From assembly GCA_012031035.1 (NCBI GenBank), contig JAAUUT010000057.1, positions 1-34,130 of the forward strand: a DNA stretch of 34,130 nucleotides, in the 5' to 3' direction. Of this stretch, positions 17,039 to 27,200 are shown one piece after another. The notes beneath the pieces are model-generated. The model was not told where the DNA came from. It did not search any database and worked only from the letters and a program-made list of their open reading frames with translations. The stretch's first letter is position 1. Every line of letters starts with the position of its first letter. This DNA is from Candidatus Altimarinota bacterium (GTDB lineage Bacteria; Cyanobacteriota; Cyanobacteriia; Cyanobacteriales; Microcystaceae). The position numbers were made by a program, and so were the translations under genes.

Positions 17039-17045
17039 ATTATCA
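17039..17045 (-). promoter_or_regulatory. possible Fur-type half-site before the exporter genes
   Basis: The minus strand reads TGATAAT, the perfect left arm of the 7-1-7 Fur box, but the right arm after the spacer matches at only three of seven bases. The same perfect half-site occurs upstream of the TonB-dependent receptor at 33673-33679. Suggestive only. Confidence 0.2.
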
Positions 17046-17109
17046 TTTTGGTTATTGTCAATTTTACTATTATTAATAAATTTTATCAATTAACTTGACA
17101 AGTGTTTTC

Positions 17110-17229
17110 ATGTTCGATAATGTTTATGCAGATCGAGTTCCTGCAAAAGTTAATGATTTTCAGGAACTCAATGACAAATGCCTAACTTGTAAGGATTGTC
17201 ACATTTCGCCGTCAAATCTCCAAAAATAA
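17110..17229 (+). CDS. possible 39-residue ORF with a CxxCxxCH cluster
   Basis: An ATG-started frame of 39 codons in the intergenic region encodes the cysteine-rich core KCLTCKDCH, which contains a CxxCH arrangement. There is no Shine-Dalgarno sequence and no neighbour support, and a frame of this length can occur by chance. It could be a small metal- or heme-binding peptide, a gene remnant, or noise. Confidence 0.15.
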   Translation: MFDNVYADRVPAKVNDFQELNDKCLTCKDCHISPSNLQK

Positions 17230-17513
17230 CTTTCAAGTAAAGTTTATTTTGTAACTAAACTTAGCAAAAATTTTATTGCTTTGTACAATATAAATTCTCA
17301 ACTATGTTAGCGTAGATCTTCCTTTAGACGTAGCTTTGCCAGAGGCTTATTACAAAGTGCGATCGCGCTTGGCACAGCGGGCAAGCTAATCGGAACCAAG
17401 TAGAACGAGAAAAATAAATTATTTCTCTTGAAAGAAATAAAAAACTAGTTTGCCGTATCGATCGCTACTCATCCGATCGCGTTTGGCGTGTATATTCAGT
17501 GTCTTGAAGTACG

Positions 17514-20500
17514 ATGATTCAATTTGTCAAAAATTTAGACAACCAAGCTAGCTGTAAAACATTCGTTGAAATTTTATGTCAAAAAAGCTATCTACAGCCA
17601 GAGGATAGTGCTTTTACTTTCTTGGCAGATGGCGAAACAGCAACAGCTACTCTAACTTACCAAGAATTAAATCGATATAGTAAAGCGATCGCAACTCAAC
17701 TTCAAGCGTTAAATTTAAGCGGCGAACGTGCCTTATTGCTTTACCCTCCAGGACTAGATTACATCGCCGCTTTTTTCGGCTGTCTTTATGCGGGTGTCAT
17801 TGCCGTGCCTGCTTATCCCCCACGCAACCAACGCAACACGCCCAGAATACAAGCGATAGTAGCAGATGCACAAGCTGCGATCGCATTAACAACTTCAACT
17901 ATTCAGTCTCAAATACAATCTCTTTTAAGCGAAAAAGCAGATTTAAACCCTTTAAAATGGCTGACTACCGACTATATCGATAAAAGCATAGAAACTAATT
18001 GGCAAGAACCTTCTATAAACCAAGATACTATCGCTTTTCTGCAATATACATCAGGTTCTACAGGAACGCCCAAAGGGGTCATCCTCACTCATGGCAACCT
18101 ACTTCATAATGCTGCCATGACTTATTATTTGATGGGGCATTCACCGAGTAGTAAATTTGTCTCTTGGTTGCCGACTTATCACGATATGGGATTAATTGGG
18201 GGCATTTTACAGCCTTTATACGGTGGGTTTCCTTGTATTTTAATGCCTCCGTCAGCCTTTTTAGCGCGTCCCTATCGCTGGTTAAAAGCCATCTCTGACT
18301 ATCAAGGTACTACTAGCGGCGCGCCGAATTTTGCTTATCAATTGTGTATTGAGAAAATTACCTCAGAACAATTAGAAACGTTAGATTTAAGCAGTTGGAG
18401 TATAGCATTTAATGGTGCGGAACCGATACGAGCAAATATATTAAAAGAATTTTGTGCAAAATTTGCACGATGTGGTTTTCGCCCAGAAGCATTTTATCCT
18501 TGTTACGGGATGGCGGAGGCAACTTTAATGATTGCTGGTGGTTTTAAGGCAGATTCACCCGCGTTTAAAACCATTTGCGGAGATGCTTTAGAGCAGAATC
18601 GAGTTGTTGAAGCTAGCGTTAACAATAAAAATGCTCGCACTTTAGTTAGTTGCGGTCAATCTCTACCAGAACAACAAATTATTATCGTCAATCCCGACAC
18701 ATTAACTCGCTGTCAACCTAATGAAGTTGGTGAAATTTGGGTATCGGGAGCGAGTGTAGGTAAAGGTTATTGGCATCGCCTTGAAGAAACAGAAGAGACT
18801 TTCTCAGCTTACTTATCAACGGGTGAGGGCGCTTTTCTACGGACTGGAGATTTAGGATTTTTAGATAATGACGAAGTTTTTATTACGGGTAGAGTTAAAG
18901 ATTTAATTATCATTCGCGGTCGTAACCTTTATCCTCACGATATCGAGCTAACGGTAGAATGTAGTCATCCTTCATTGCGATCGCATTGTAGTGCAGCTTT
19001 TTCGGTAGAGGTGGAAAATGAAGAAAAGCTGGTAGTGGTACAAGAATTAGAATTTCGTGCAAAACCGAATCTAGAAGAAGTCATCTCAGCTATTCGTCAA
19101 GCAGTAATACGAGAACATGAAGTACAAGTTTATGGCGTAGTTTTAATCAAACCAGGAAGTATTCCTAAAACTTCTAGTGGCAAAATTCAACGCCGTGCTA
19201 CTCGTAGCGAGTTTTTGACAAATCGATTAAATGTTATAGCAAGTAGCATTATAAACACTACTGAGTCCGAAGAATCAATTACTCGTCTTAACCGTCAAAC
19301 ACTGTTATCTTTACCCCATCTGGAATGTCAGGCAGTTTTAGAATCTTATCTACAAGAATTAGTCGCACAGGTATTGAAAATAGCGCCATCTCAAATTAAT
19401 CCCCAGCAAAACATCATCGCTTTAGGATTAGATTCGCTCAAAGTGTTTGAGTTGAAAAACCGCCTTGAAACTGAATTAGAGATGGTTGTGCCAATAACAG
19501 ACTTGTTTGAAGATTTGAGCGTACAAGAATTGACAACTAAGATACTCGCTCAACTGCTGACGGTAGATTCTATCTCCTTACTACCTTTCACCCAAGTTAA
19601 CACCGATACAGACACTCATCCACTTTCTTTTACTCAAACAAGACTGTGGTTTTTAGAACAATTAGAACCTGGTAATCCTGCTTATAATATTGTCTTTGCC
19701 GTTTGTCTAAAAGGAAATTGCGATCGCGATTTGTTAGAGAAAAGTTTAAATGAGATTGTTAAACGACACGAAAGTTTGCGAACTACTTTTAAAACAGCAG
19801 AAGGTCAACCCGTTCAAGTTATTGCTCCTTCTTTGACTATAACTTTACCCATAATAGACTTACAAAAATGCGATCCGCGCAGCGCTGACCTAGGAAATCG
19901 CACAGAGCAAGAATTAAAGCTACAACAACTAGCAACACAAGAAAGTCAACAATCTTTCAACTTATCGCAGCTACCACTATGGCGCTCTAAATTATTGCAT
20001 CTAGAATCGCAAGAACATATACTGCTGCTGACAATACACCATATTATTGCTGATGAATGGTCGGTAGAGGTATTGCTTCACGACTTAGGTGCATTTTATC
20101 AAGCCTCAATAACTCAAAAATTGCCATCATTACCAGAGTTACCCATTCAGTATAAAAATTATACTTACTGGCAGCGACAATATCTAACCGGAGATATTTT
20201 AGCCACTCAGTTGTCTTATTGGAAAAAACAGCTTGAAGGCGCACCTACTATTTTACAACTTCCAACAGACCGTCCGCGATCGCCCGTCCAAACTTATCGG
20301 GGAACGCAGCAAACTTTAGAACTTTCTAAAACTCTGACTGAAGCACTTGAGAAGCTAGCGCGTCAAGAGAGTGTCACCCTATTTATGTTACTGCTGGCGG
20401 CATTTAAAACGTTACTCTATCGCTATACAGGACAAGAAGATATCTCAATCGGTTCTCCCATTGCCAATCGTAACCGCGACGAGTTAAAAAGATTAATTGG

Positions 20501-22883
20501 CTTCTTCGTTAATACGCTTGTTTTGCGAACGAATTTAGAAGGTAATCCGAATTTTCGAGAATTGTTGCGTCGAGTGCGTCAGGTAGCTTTAGAAGCTTAT
20601 GCTCATCAAGATTTACCCTTCGATAAGCTAGTAGAAGCCATGCAACCAGTAAGAGATGTCAGCCATACACCATTATTCCAGGTGTCTTTCACGCTGCGCA
20701 ACCCTCCTCAAATACAAGAAATTTCTGGGTTAAACCTGAGTCCGGTAAAAGTAGAAAGTTGTACTGCCCAATTCGATCTAAGCTTGGTTGTAGAACTTAA
20801 TGAAGAGAGTTCAACTGCATCATTCGAGTACAATACTGACTTATTTGATGCTACAACGATCGCGCGGATGCTAGCTCATTGGCAAAACTTGTTAGAGGTA
20901 ATTGTCGCCAATCCAGAAGCTAAACTCTCAGAATTATCCCTACTAAGCGAGACAGAAAAACAGCAAATTTTGGTAGAGTGGAATAATACTCAAGTCGATT
21001 ATGCACAAGATTTGTGTATTCATCAACTATTTGAAAAGCAAGTAGAAAGAACACCAGATAGCATTGCCGTAGTTTTTGAAAATCTACATTTAACTTATCG
21101 CGAATTAAACAATCGAGCCAATCAACTCGCACATTACCTACAAAACTTGGGGATAAAACCAGATGTTATCGCCGGCATTTGTATAGAACGCTCTTTAGAA
21201 ATGGTAATCGCAATTCTTGCTATTTTAAAAGCAGGAGGAGCTTATTTACCCCTCGATCCCACCTATCCAAATGAGCGTTTAGCATTTATGATGGCAGATG
21301 CTCAAGTATCAGTATTATTGACTCAATCCCATTTAATAGAGACGCTACCATCACAACAAGATACTCATGTTATCTGTCTCGATCGCGATGCTATCATCTT
21401 AACCGATCGTCAAAGCTACAAGAATCCAGTTAGTGAAGTTAACATCTCTAACCTCGCTTATGTCATTTATACCTCTGGTTCGACAGGAACGCCCAAAGGA
21501 GTTTTAAATACTCATTTAGGTTTATCCAATCGTTTAATGTGGATGCAAGATGAATATGATTTAACTTTTTGCGATTCCCTACGGGAGTGCTGCGCGGATC
21601 GCGTCCTACAAAAAACACCTTTTAGTTTTGATGTCTCAGTCTGGGAATTCTTATGGCCGTTGTTTACGGGTGCATCCCTAGTTTTAGCAAAACCAGAAGG
21701 TCATCGAGATAGTGCTTATTTAGTCGATTTAATTGCCACAGAACAAATTACAACCCTGCATTTTGTTCCTTCAATGTTACAGGTGTTTCTCGAAGAACCG
21801 CAACTAGAAAAATGTCGCAGTCTCAAACGAGTATTTTGTAGTGGGGAAGCGCTTTCATTGGCACTTCAGAAGCGATTTTTTGCGCGTCTCGATGCCGAAT
21901 TGCACAATCTTTACGGGCCGACAGAAGCAGCTATAGATGTTACTTACTGGCACTGTCAGCGTCATATAAATCGCCAATTTATCCCTATCGGTCGCGCGAT
22001 CGCAAATACCCAGATATACATCTTAGATCGATATCTACAACCCGTGCCAATTGGAGTAGCAGGGGAGTTACATATAGGAGGGTTAGGACTAGCAAGAGGC
22101 TATCTCAATCGTACTGAATTAACCGAGGAAAAGTTTATTGCTAATCCTTTTAAGCAAGGAGAAAGACTTTATAGAACAGGCGATCTAGCGCGTTATCATC
22201 AAGATGGAACGATTGAGTATTTAGGCAGAATAGACCATCAAGTCAAACTCAGAGGTTTCCGCATCGAATTAGGCGAAATTGAGGCGGTATTAAGTCAGCA
22301 TCCCGCAGTTAGAGAAGTCATCGTTATGGCACGGGGAGAAACATTTGAAGATAAGCAATTAGTAGCATATCTCGTTAGCGATCGCGATGAACAACTAACA
22401 ACTAATGAATTACGAAATTATCTTAAAGAGTTTTTACCTGAATATGCGATTCCTTCTATATTTGTGTGGTTAAATAATTTGCCTCTGTTACCTAATGGTA
22501 AAGTAAATCGTCACGCTTTACCCGTGCCTGAAAATTTACGCCCAACATTAACAGAAACTTATCAAGCACCTAGTTCTGAAATTGAACGCGCGATCGCTAG
22601 TATTTGGCAAGAAGTATTAAATCTTGAAAAAGTAGGAATTAATGATAATTTCTTCGATCTCGGCGGTCATTCCTTACTTTTGGTTCGAGTTAATCACAAA
22701 TTAAACACAGTTTTAAATCGAAATTTATCAGTAGTAGAAATGTTTCAGAATCCAACGATATCGGCTTTGGCTCGATATTTAACGCAAAAATCGGAACCAA
22801 AACAAGTTTTTGAGTCGGTACGCGATCGCGCTCAAAAGCGAATTCGGGTACTCAATCAGCGCCAACAATTACCTAAAAATTGA
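17514..22883 (+). CDS. FAAL-ACP-C-A-PCP lipopeptide synthetase (serine-type A domain)
   Basis: The 1789-residue protein starts a hybrid assembly line. Domains: fatty acyl-AMP ligase (about 1-585; QYTSGSTGTPKGVILTH, SWLPTYHDMGLIGG), ACP (about 605-690; Ser in LGLDSLKVF), condensation (about 700-1140), adenylation (about 1160-1690; YTSGSTGTPKG, LYGPTEAA, RTGDLARY, NGKVNR) and PCP (about 1705-1775; FDLGGHSLL). The A-domain specificity residues read D-V-W-H-F-S-L-I-D-K, close to the EntF serine code. The condensation motif is HHIIADEW, with Glu where the consensus has Gly. Two palindromic repeats lie in frame inside the C and A domains. There is no thioesterase. The predicted action is to activate a fatty acid and join it to serine, passing acyl-serine to the PKS. 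Confidence 0.93.
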   Translation: MIQFVKNLDNQASCKTFVEILCQKSYLQPEDSAFTFLADGETATATLTYQELNRYSKAIATQLQALNLSGERALLLYPPGLDYIAAFFGCLYAGVIAVPAYPPRNQRNTPRIQAIVADAQAAIALTTSTIQSQIQSLLSEKADLNPLKWLTTDYIDKSIETNWQEPSINQDTIAFLQYTSGSTGTPKGVILTHGNLLHNAAMTYYLMGHSPSSKFVSWLPTYHDMGLIGGILQPLYGGFPCILMPPSAFLARPYRWLKAISDYQGTTSGAPNFAYQLCIEKITSEQLETLDLSSWSIAFNGAEPIRANILKEFCAKFARCGFRPEAFYPCYGMAEATLMIAGGFKADSPAFKTICGDALEQNRVVEASVNNKNARTLVSCGQSLPEQQIIIVNPDTLTRCQPNEVGEIWVSGASVGKGYWHRLEETEETFSAYLSTGEGAFLRTGDLGFLDNDEVFITGRVKDLIIIRGRNLYPHDIELTVECSHPSLRSHCSAAFSVEVENEEKLVVVQELEFRAKPNLEEVISAIRQAVIREHEVQVYGVVLIKPGSIPKTSSGKIQRRATRSEFLTNRLNVIASSIINTTESEESITRLNRQTLLSLPHLECQAVLESYLQELVAQVLKIAPSQINPQQNIIALGLDSLKVFELKNRLETELEMVVPITDLFEDLSVQELTTKILAQLLTVDSISLLPFTQVNTDTDTHPLSFTQTRLWFLEQLEPGNPAYNIVFAVCLKGNCDRDLLEKSLNEIVKRHESLRTTFKTAEGQPVQVIAPSLTITLPIIDLQKCDPRSADLGNRTEQELKLQQLATQESQQSFNLSQLPLWRSKLLHLESQEHILLLTIHHIIADEWSVEVLLHDLGAFYQASITQKLPSLPELPIQYKNYTYWQRQYLTGDILATQLSYWKKQLEGAPTILQLPTDRPRSPVQTYRGTQQTLELSKTLTEALEKLARQESVTLFMLLLAAFKTLLYRYTGQEDISIGSPIANRNRDELKRLIGFFVNTLVLRTNLEGNPNFRELLRRVRQVALEAYAHQDLPFDKLVEAMQPVRDVSHTPLFQVSFTLRNPPQIQEISGLNLSPVKVESCTAQFDLSLVVELNEESSTASFEYNTDLFDATTIARMLAHWQNLLEVIVANPEAKLSELSLLSETEKQQILVEWNNTQVDYAQDLCIHQLFEKQVERTPDSIAVVFENLHLTYRELNNRANQLAHYLQNLGIKPDVIAGICIERSLEMVIAILAILKAGGAYLPLDPTYPNERLAFMMADAQVSVLLTQSHLIETLPSQQDTHVICLDRDAIILTDRQSYKNPVSEVNISNLAYVIYTSGSTGTPKGVLNTHLGLSNRLMWMQDEYDLTFCDSLRECCADRVLQKTPFSFDVSVWEFLWPLFTGASLVLAKPEGHRDSAYLVDLIATEQITTLHFVPSMLQVFLEEPQLEKCRSLKRVFCSGEALSLALQKRFFARLDAELHNLYGPTEAAIDVTYWHCQRHINRQFIPIGRAIANTQIYILDRYLQPVPIGVAGELHIGGLGLARGYLNRTELTEEKFIANPFKQGERLYRTGDLARYHQDGTIEYLGRIDHQVKLRGFRIELGEIEAVLSQHPAVREVIVMARGETFEDKQLVAYLVSDRDEQLTTNELRNYLKEFLPEYAIPSIFVWLNNLPLLPNGKVNRHALPVPENLRPTLTETYQAPSSEIERAIASIWQEVLNLEKVGINDNFFDLGGHSLLLVRVNHKLNTVLNRNLSVVEMFQNPTISALARYLTQKSEPKQVFESVRDRAQKRIRVLNQRQQLPKN
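19870..19901 (-). repeat. 32-bp palindromic interspersed repeat inside the C domain
   Basis: The element begins GCGATCCGCGCAGCGCTG and ends in AAATCGC. Its reverse complement matches the copy at 21571-21602 in 27 of 32 bases. It encodes about ten residues (CDPRSADLGN) between DLQK and the conserved LATQES stretch, where condensation domains normally have a shorter linker. The reading frame is kept. Confidence 0.85.
21571..21602 (+). repeat. 32-bp palindromic interspersed repeat inside the A domain
   Basis: This is the second copy of the family, in the opposite orientation: ends GCGATTCC and GGATCGC form the inverted arms. It encodes about ten extra residues (CDSLRECCA) just before the conserved DRVLQKTPFSFDVSVWEF block. 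In family members the preceding YxLT and SDRVLQKT segments are nearly adjacent. Confidence 0.85.
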
Positions 22884-22920
22884 ACTCAAATAAATATTAC
22901 ATATATTAATACGATAAATT

Positions 22921-24201
22921 ATGAAGATAACAATTTTAACATGGGGTTCAGATGGTGATGTCCAACCCTACATAGCTTTAGGTTTAGGATTACAAAAAAC
23001 TGGTCATAGAGTGAGTTTAGCTACCCATCCTGACTATCAAGAATTTGTCGAGCGATTGGGGCTAGATTTTCGTTGTGTAGACTGTGAAAATTGGTATAAA
23101 AACTACTCAAGTGGAACTTCTCAAAACCCTTTTGCACTAGCACGCTATTACAATCAGGTACTACAACCATTCCAAGACAGTGTATTAACCTTGCTTTCTG
23201 ATGTTTGTCAGGGAACAGAAATGATTATCTTTTCTCCCCCTGCATTTCCTGCTTATGAATTAGTAGAAAAACTCGGAGTTCCTGGCTATGCTGCTTGTGT
23301 AGTTCCATTGCACACTACTCGTGCTTTTTCTAGCCACTTTATTCCCAGTCATTGGCGTTGGGGAAGTAGCTATAACTATCTAACTCATCTCTTTTTCAAT
23401 CAACTTTTTTGGCAAGCAATTCGACAACCGATTAATCAGTGGCGCAAAAAAATACTCCACTTACCTTCTATCTCTTTATTTGCCGATCCTATCAGTCGTA
23501 TGAATCGACAACAACTACCGTTTCTCTACGGCTATAGTCCTACCTTGTTACCAAAACCATCAGATTGGCCAGATTGGGTAGATGTCACAGGCTATTGGTT
23601 TTTAGACAGTCCTGTAAATTGGCAGCCACCAACTGATTTAATAAAGTTTCTAGATGCTGGTTCGCCACCTGTATACATTGGCTTTGGAAATAAGGGAGGT
23701 TGGGAATCGAAAACACTTACTCAGCTAGTGCTAGAAGCTTTAAAACTATCAAGGCAAAGAGGAATTTTATTAATCGGGGAAGATCTTAGCAATGACATAA
23801 ATTTACCAGAATGGGTATTTCCCATCGAATGGATTCCTTTTGACTGGTTGTTTCCTAAGCTAGCAGCAGTAGTGCATCATGGGGGATGCGGCACAATTCA
23901 TACAGCATTGCGCTTTGGAGTTCCTAATATAATTGTCCCTTACAATTATGATAATTTTTTCTGGGCAGAGCGACTGGTAGATTTAGGATTAGCCGTACCA
24001 CCGATTAGACGAAAACAGTTGTCAGCCGAAAAGCTAGCAAAAGCAATTCAAGCTTCGGTAAGTGATGAGGGCATACGGATGCGTGTAGGTGCAATAAGTA
24101 AAAAAGTTCAAGTAGAAAATGGTGTCAAAAGAGCAGTGGAAGTTTTTGAGCAATACTTGCAATGCGATCGCTATTATCAAATTTTAAAGATTGATAGATA
24201 A
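22921..24201 (+). CDS. GT1-family (UGT-like) glycosyltransferase
   Basis: The 426-residue GT-B glycosyltransferase resembles antibiotic and sterol glucosyltransferases. The N-terminal acceptor domain opens MKITILTWGSDGDVQPYIAL with GHRVSLATHPDY. The C-terminal donor domain has YIGFGNKGGWES, the nucleotide-sugar loop VHHGGCGTIHTALRFGVPNI and PYNYDNFFWAERL. It lies 37 bp after the synthetase and about 40 bp before the PKS, on the same strand, so it is part of the biosynthetic operon. It probably puts a hexose on a hydroxyl of the lipo-serine/polyketide product or intermediate; the sugar and acceptor are unknown. The frame is intact, unlike the PKS next to it. Confidence 0.92.
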   Translation: MKITILTWGSDGDVQPYIALGLGLQKTGHRVSLATHPDYQEFVERLGLDFRCVDCENWYKNYSSGTSQNPFALARYYNQVLQPFQDSVLTLLSDVCQGTEMIIFSPPAFPAYELVEKLGVPGYAACVVPLHTTRAFSSHFIPSHWRWGSSYNYLTHLFFNQLFWQAIRQPINQWRKKILHLPSISLFADPISRMNRQQLPFLYGYSPTLLPKPSDWPDWVDVTGYWFLDSPVNWQPPTDLIKFLDAGSPPVYIGFGNKGGWESKTLTQLVLEALKLSRQRGILLIGEDLSNDINLPEWVFPIEWIPFDWLFPKLAAVVHHGGCGTIHTALRFGVPNIIVPYNYDNFFWAERLVDLGLAVPPIRRKQLSAEKLAKAIQASVSDEGIRMRVGAISKKVQVENGVKRAVEVFEQYLQCDRYYQILKIDR

Positions 24202-24244
24202 ATATTTAAAAAAATTAATTATTTGAAAATCAAAGATTTTGGAA

Positions 24245-27200
24245 ATGAATATGTTGGAAACAAATAATTCAATAGAAAAGATTGCCATCATTGGTATGGC
24301 AGGACGTTTTCCCAAAGCTAAAAATCTTGAGGAGTTTTGGCAAAATTTGAGGGATGGAGTTGAGTCTATTTCTAATTTTACTGATGAAGAGATAATCGCT
24401 TCAGGAATAAAACTTGCTACTCTAAATAATTCTAATTACGTCAAAGCTGGAGCAGTATTAGAAGATATCGATTCATTTGATGCTTCATTTTTTGATATTA
24501 ATCCCAAAGAAGCTGAAATTACTGACCCGCAACACCGTTTATTTCTAGAATGCGCTTGGGAAGCATTGGAAGATGCTGGTTATGATTCCCAAAGATGTGA
24601 AAGTCGCATTGGTATATATGCTGGTGCTAGCTTAAATAATTATCATTTTTTCGATCTAAATCGCGATCGCGTAGGTTCGGCTCAATCTTATCAAACTTTG
24701 ATAGGTAATGATAAAGACTTTCTCGCTACCCGCGTTTCTTACAAATTAAATCTAACCGGGCCGAGTCTTACCGTACAAACCGCCTGTTCTACATCCCTAG
24801 TTGCTACAAATCTTGCTTGTCAAAGTTTGCTAAATTATCAGTGCGATATTGCTTTAGCTGGAGGGGTATCGATTCGCATACCTCAAAAACAGGTTATTTA
24901 CACGAAGAAGGCGGAACTTTATCGCCTGACGGTCATTGTCGTGCTTTTGATGTTAATGCTGGAGGAACGACGATTGGGAATGGGGTGGGAATTGTTGTTC
25001 TTAAACGTCTGTCAGAAGCGATCGCAGATGGCGATCGAATATATGCTGTAATTACAGGTTCAGCCATCAACAATGATGGTTCTGGTAAAGTAGGCTACAC
25101 TGCACCTAGCGTCAACGGACAAGCAGAAGTCATTGCAGAAGCAATGATGCTAGCAGGAGTCGATCCCGAAACAATTAATTACATTGAAGCTCATGGTACT
25201 GGTACAGCTTTAGGCGATCCTATCGAAATTGCGGCTCTTTCTCAAGTGTTTCGCGCTCATACTCAAAAAAAAAGGTTTTTGCGCCATTGGTTCGGTAAAA
25301 ACCAATATCGGTCATCTCGATACTGCTGCTGGTGTTGCTGGATTAATTAAGACTGCTTTGGCACTCAAACATAAATTGATACCACCGAGTTTAAATTTCA
25401 AGCAACCTAACCCCCAAATTGATTTTGTCAATAGTCCTTTTTATGTCAACATTAAGTTACAGGAATGGCAAGCTAACGGTAGTCCTCGTCGTGCTGGGGT
25501 TAGTTCCCTTGGAATTGGTGGAACTAATGCTCATGTTGTCTTAGAAGAAGCACCAGTTGTAGAGACGCGAATTCGCGTCTCTACAATCTCGTCCCTGGCA
25601 GTTGTTAGTTTTGTCTGCTAAAACCGAAACGGCATTGGAAACTGCCACCAAAAACCTAGCACAACATCTCAAACAGCATCCAGAATTAAAAATAGCGGAT
25701 GTCGCTTACACTCTTCAAGTAGGGCGTAGAGAATTTAATTATCGTCGCGTGTTGGCGTGTCAGAATCGAGAAGAAGCTTTAAATATTTTAGAAAATCCCC
25801 GATCGCAAGACATTTTAACTTACTTTCAAGAACCGAGCGATCGCGCCATCACTTTTATGTTCCCCGGACAAGGGACTCAATACGTGGGAATGGGACGAGA
25901 ACTTTATCAAAGCGAACCCACCTTTCGAGAACACATCGATCGCGCCTGCTCTCTTTTAGAACATCACTTAAACTTAGATTTTCGATCGCTCCTTTATAAT
26001 AATAAATCAGAAGCTGAAGCAGCAGAAAAACTAAAGCAAACTGCGATCGCTCAACCTGCAATCTTTGTCATTGAATATGCCTTAGCACAGTTGTGGATGT
26101 CCTGGGGAATATCTCCTCAATCTGCCATCGGTCATAGCATTGGGGAATATGTAGCAGCTACTTTAGCTGGGGTAATGTCTTTAGAGGATGCCTTAGCATT
26201 AATCGCCACTCGTGCGCGTATGATGCAGCAAATGCCACCAGGAGCAATGTTAGCGGTTTCTTTGCCAGCATCAGAAGTAGAAATTTTATTAAACGAACAG
26301 TTATCATTATCTGCTAATAATGCTCCCAATTTGTGTGTCGTTTCTGGGACTTATGAAGCTGTAGATGTTATATCTAAAAAATTGAGCGATCGCAAAGTAG
26401 AGTGTCGCCGTATCCATACTTCCCATGCTTTTCATTCTGGGATGATGGAACCCATTTTAGAACCTTTTACCGAAGCGGTTAGAAAGGTGAAATTAAATCC
26501 TCCCACCATTCCCTTTATTTCAAATGTTACGGGAACATGGATTACAGTAGAGGAAGCAACAGATCCTTGTTATTGGGCAAAACATTTACGGCAAACCGTT
26601 CGCTTTAGTGACGGAATTTCTAAACTGTTAGAAACTCCCCATCGTATTTTGTTAGAAGTAGGTCCGGGACGTACTTTGTGTACCTTAGTTCAACAGCATT
26701 CTACTCAAGCGATCGATCAAGTTGTGTTACCTTCCTTGCGCCATCCAAAAGACCAAACCTCAGATGTCGGTTTCATACTCAATATTTTAGGACGACTCTG
26801 GTTAGCAGGAGTTGCGATCGATTGGTCGAGTTTTTATGCCAAAGAACAACGTCATCGCGTACCTTTACCAACCTACCCCTTTGAGCGTCAGCGTTATTGG
26901 ATCGAACGACAAACACGAGCAAAAGCGAGCGAACCAGAAAGTAAGTTAACTAAAAAGTCGAATATTTCTGACTGGTTTTACGTTCCTTCTTGGAAACAAG
27001 TTCCTTTGGTAAAAACAAGAAATTTTGAATCTGGTTCTTACTTAGTTTTTGTAGATGAATGTAATATTGGTTCTCAAATCGTTCAAAAAATAGAACAAGC
27101 TGGACAAGATGCGATCGCAATTTCAATTGGAGAGGAATTTAAGCAACTAGATAATAATCGATATACCCTCAATCCCAATCGTGCTGATGACTATCACAAA

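Larger units (their letters stand above)
17000..17513. other. divergent intergenic region between exporter and NRPS operon
   Basis: This 514-bp AT-rich region must hold promoters for both the minus-strand adaptor/permease pair and the plus-strand biosynthetic operon. It contains a perfect Fur-like half-site (ATTATCA, 17039-17045). It also holds a degenerate repeat-like stretch at about 17309-17350 (GCGTAGATCTTCC...GACGTAGC) and several HIP1-like palindromes near 17359 and 17458-17482. A small ORF (17110-17229) is listed separately. I see no convincing terminator or RNA gene. Confidence 0.5.
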
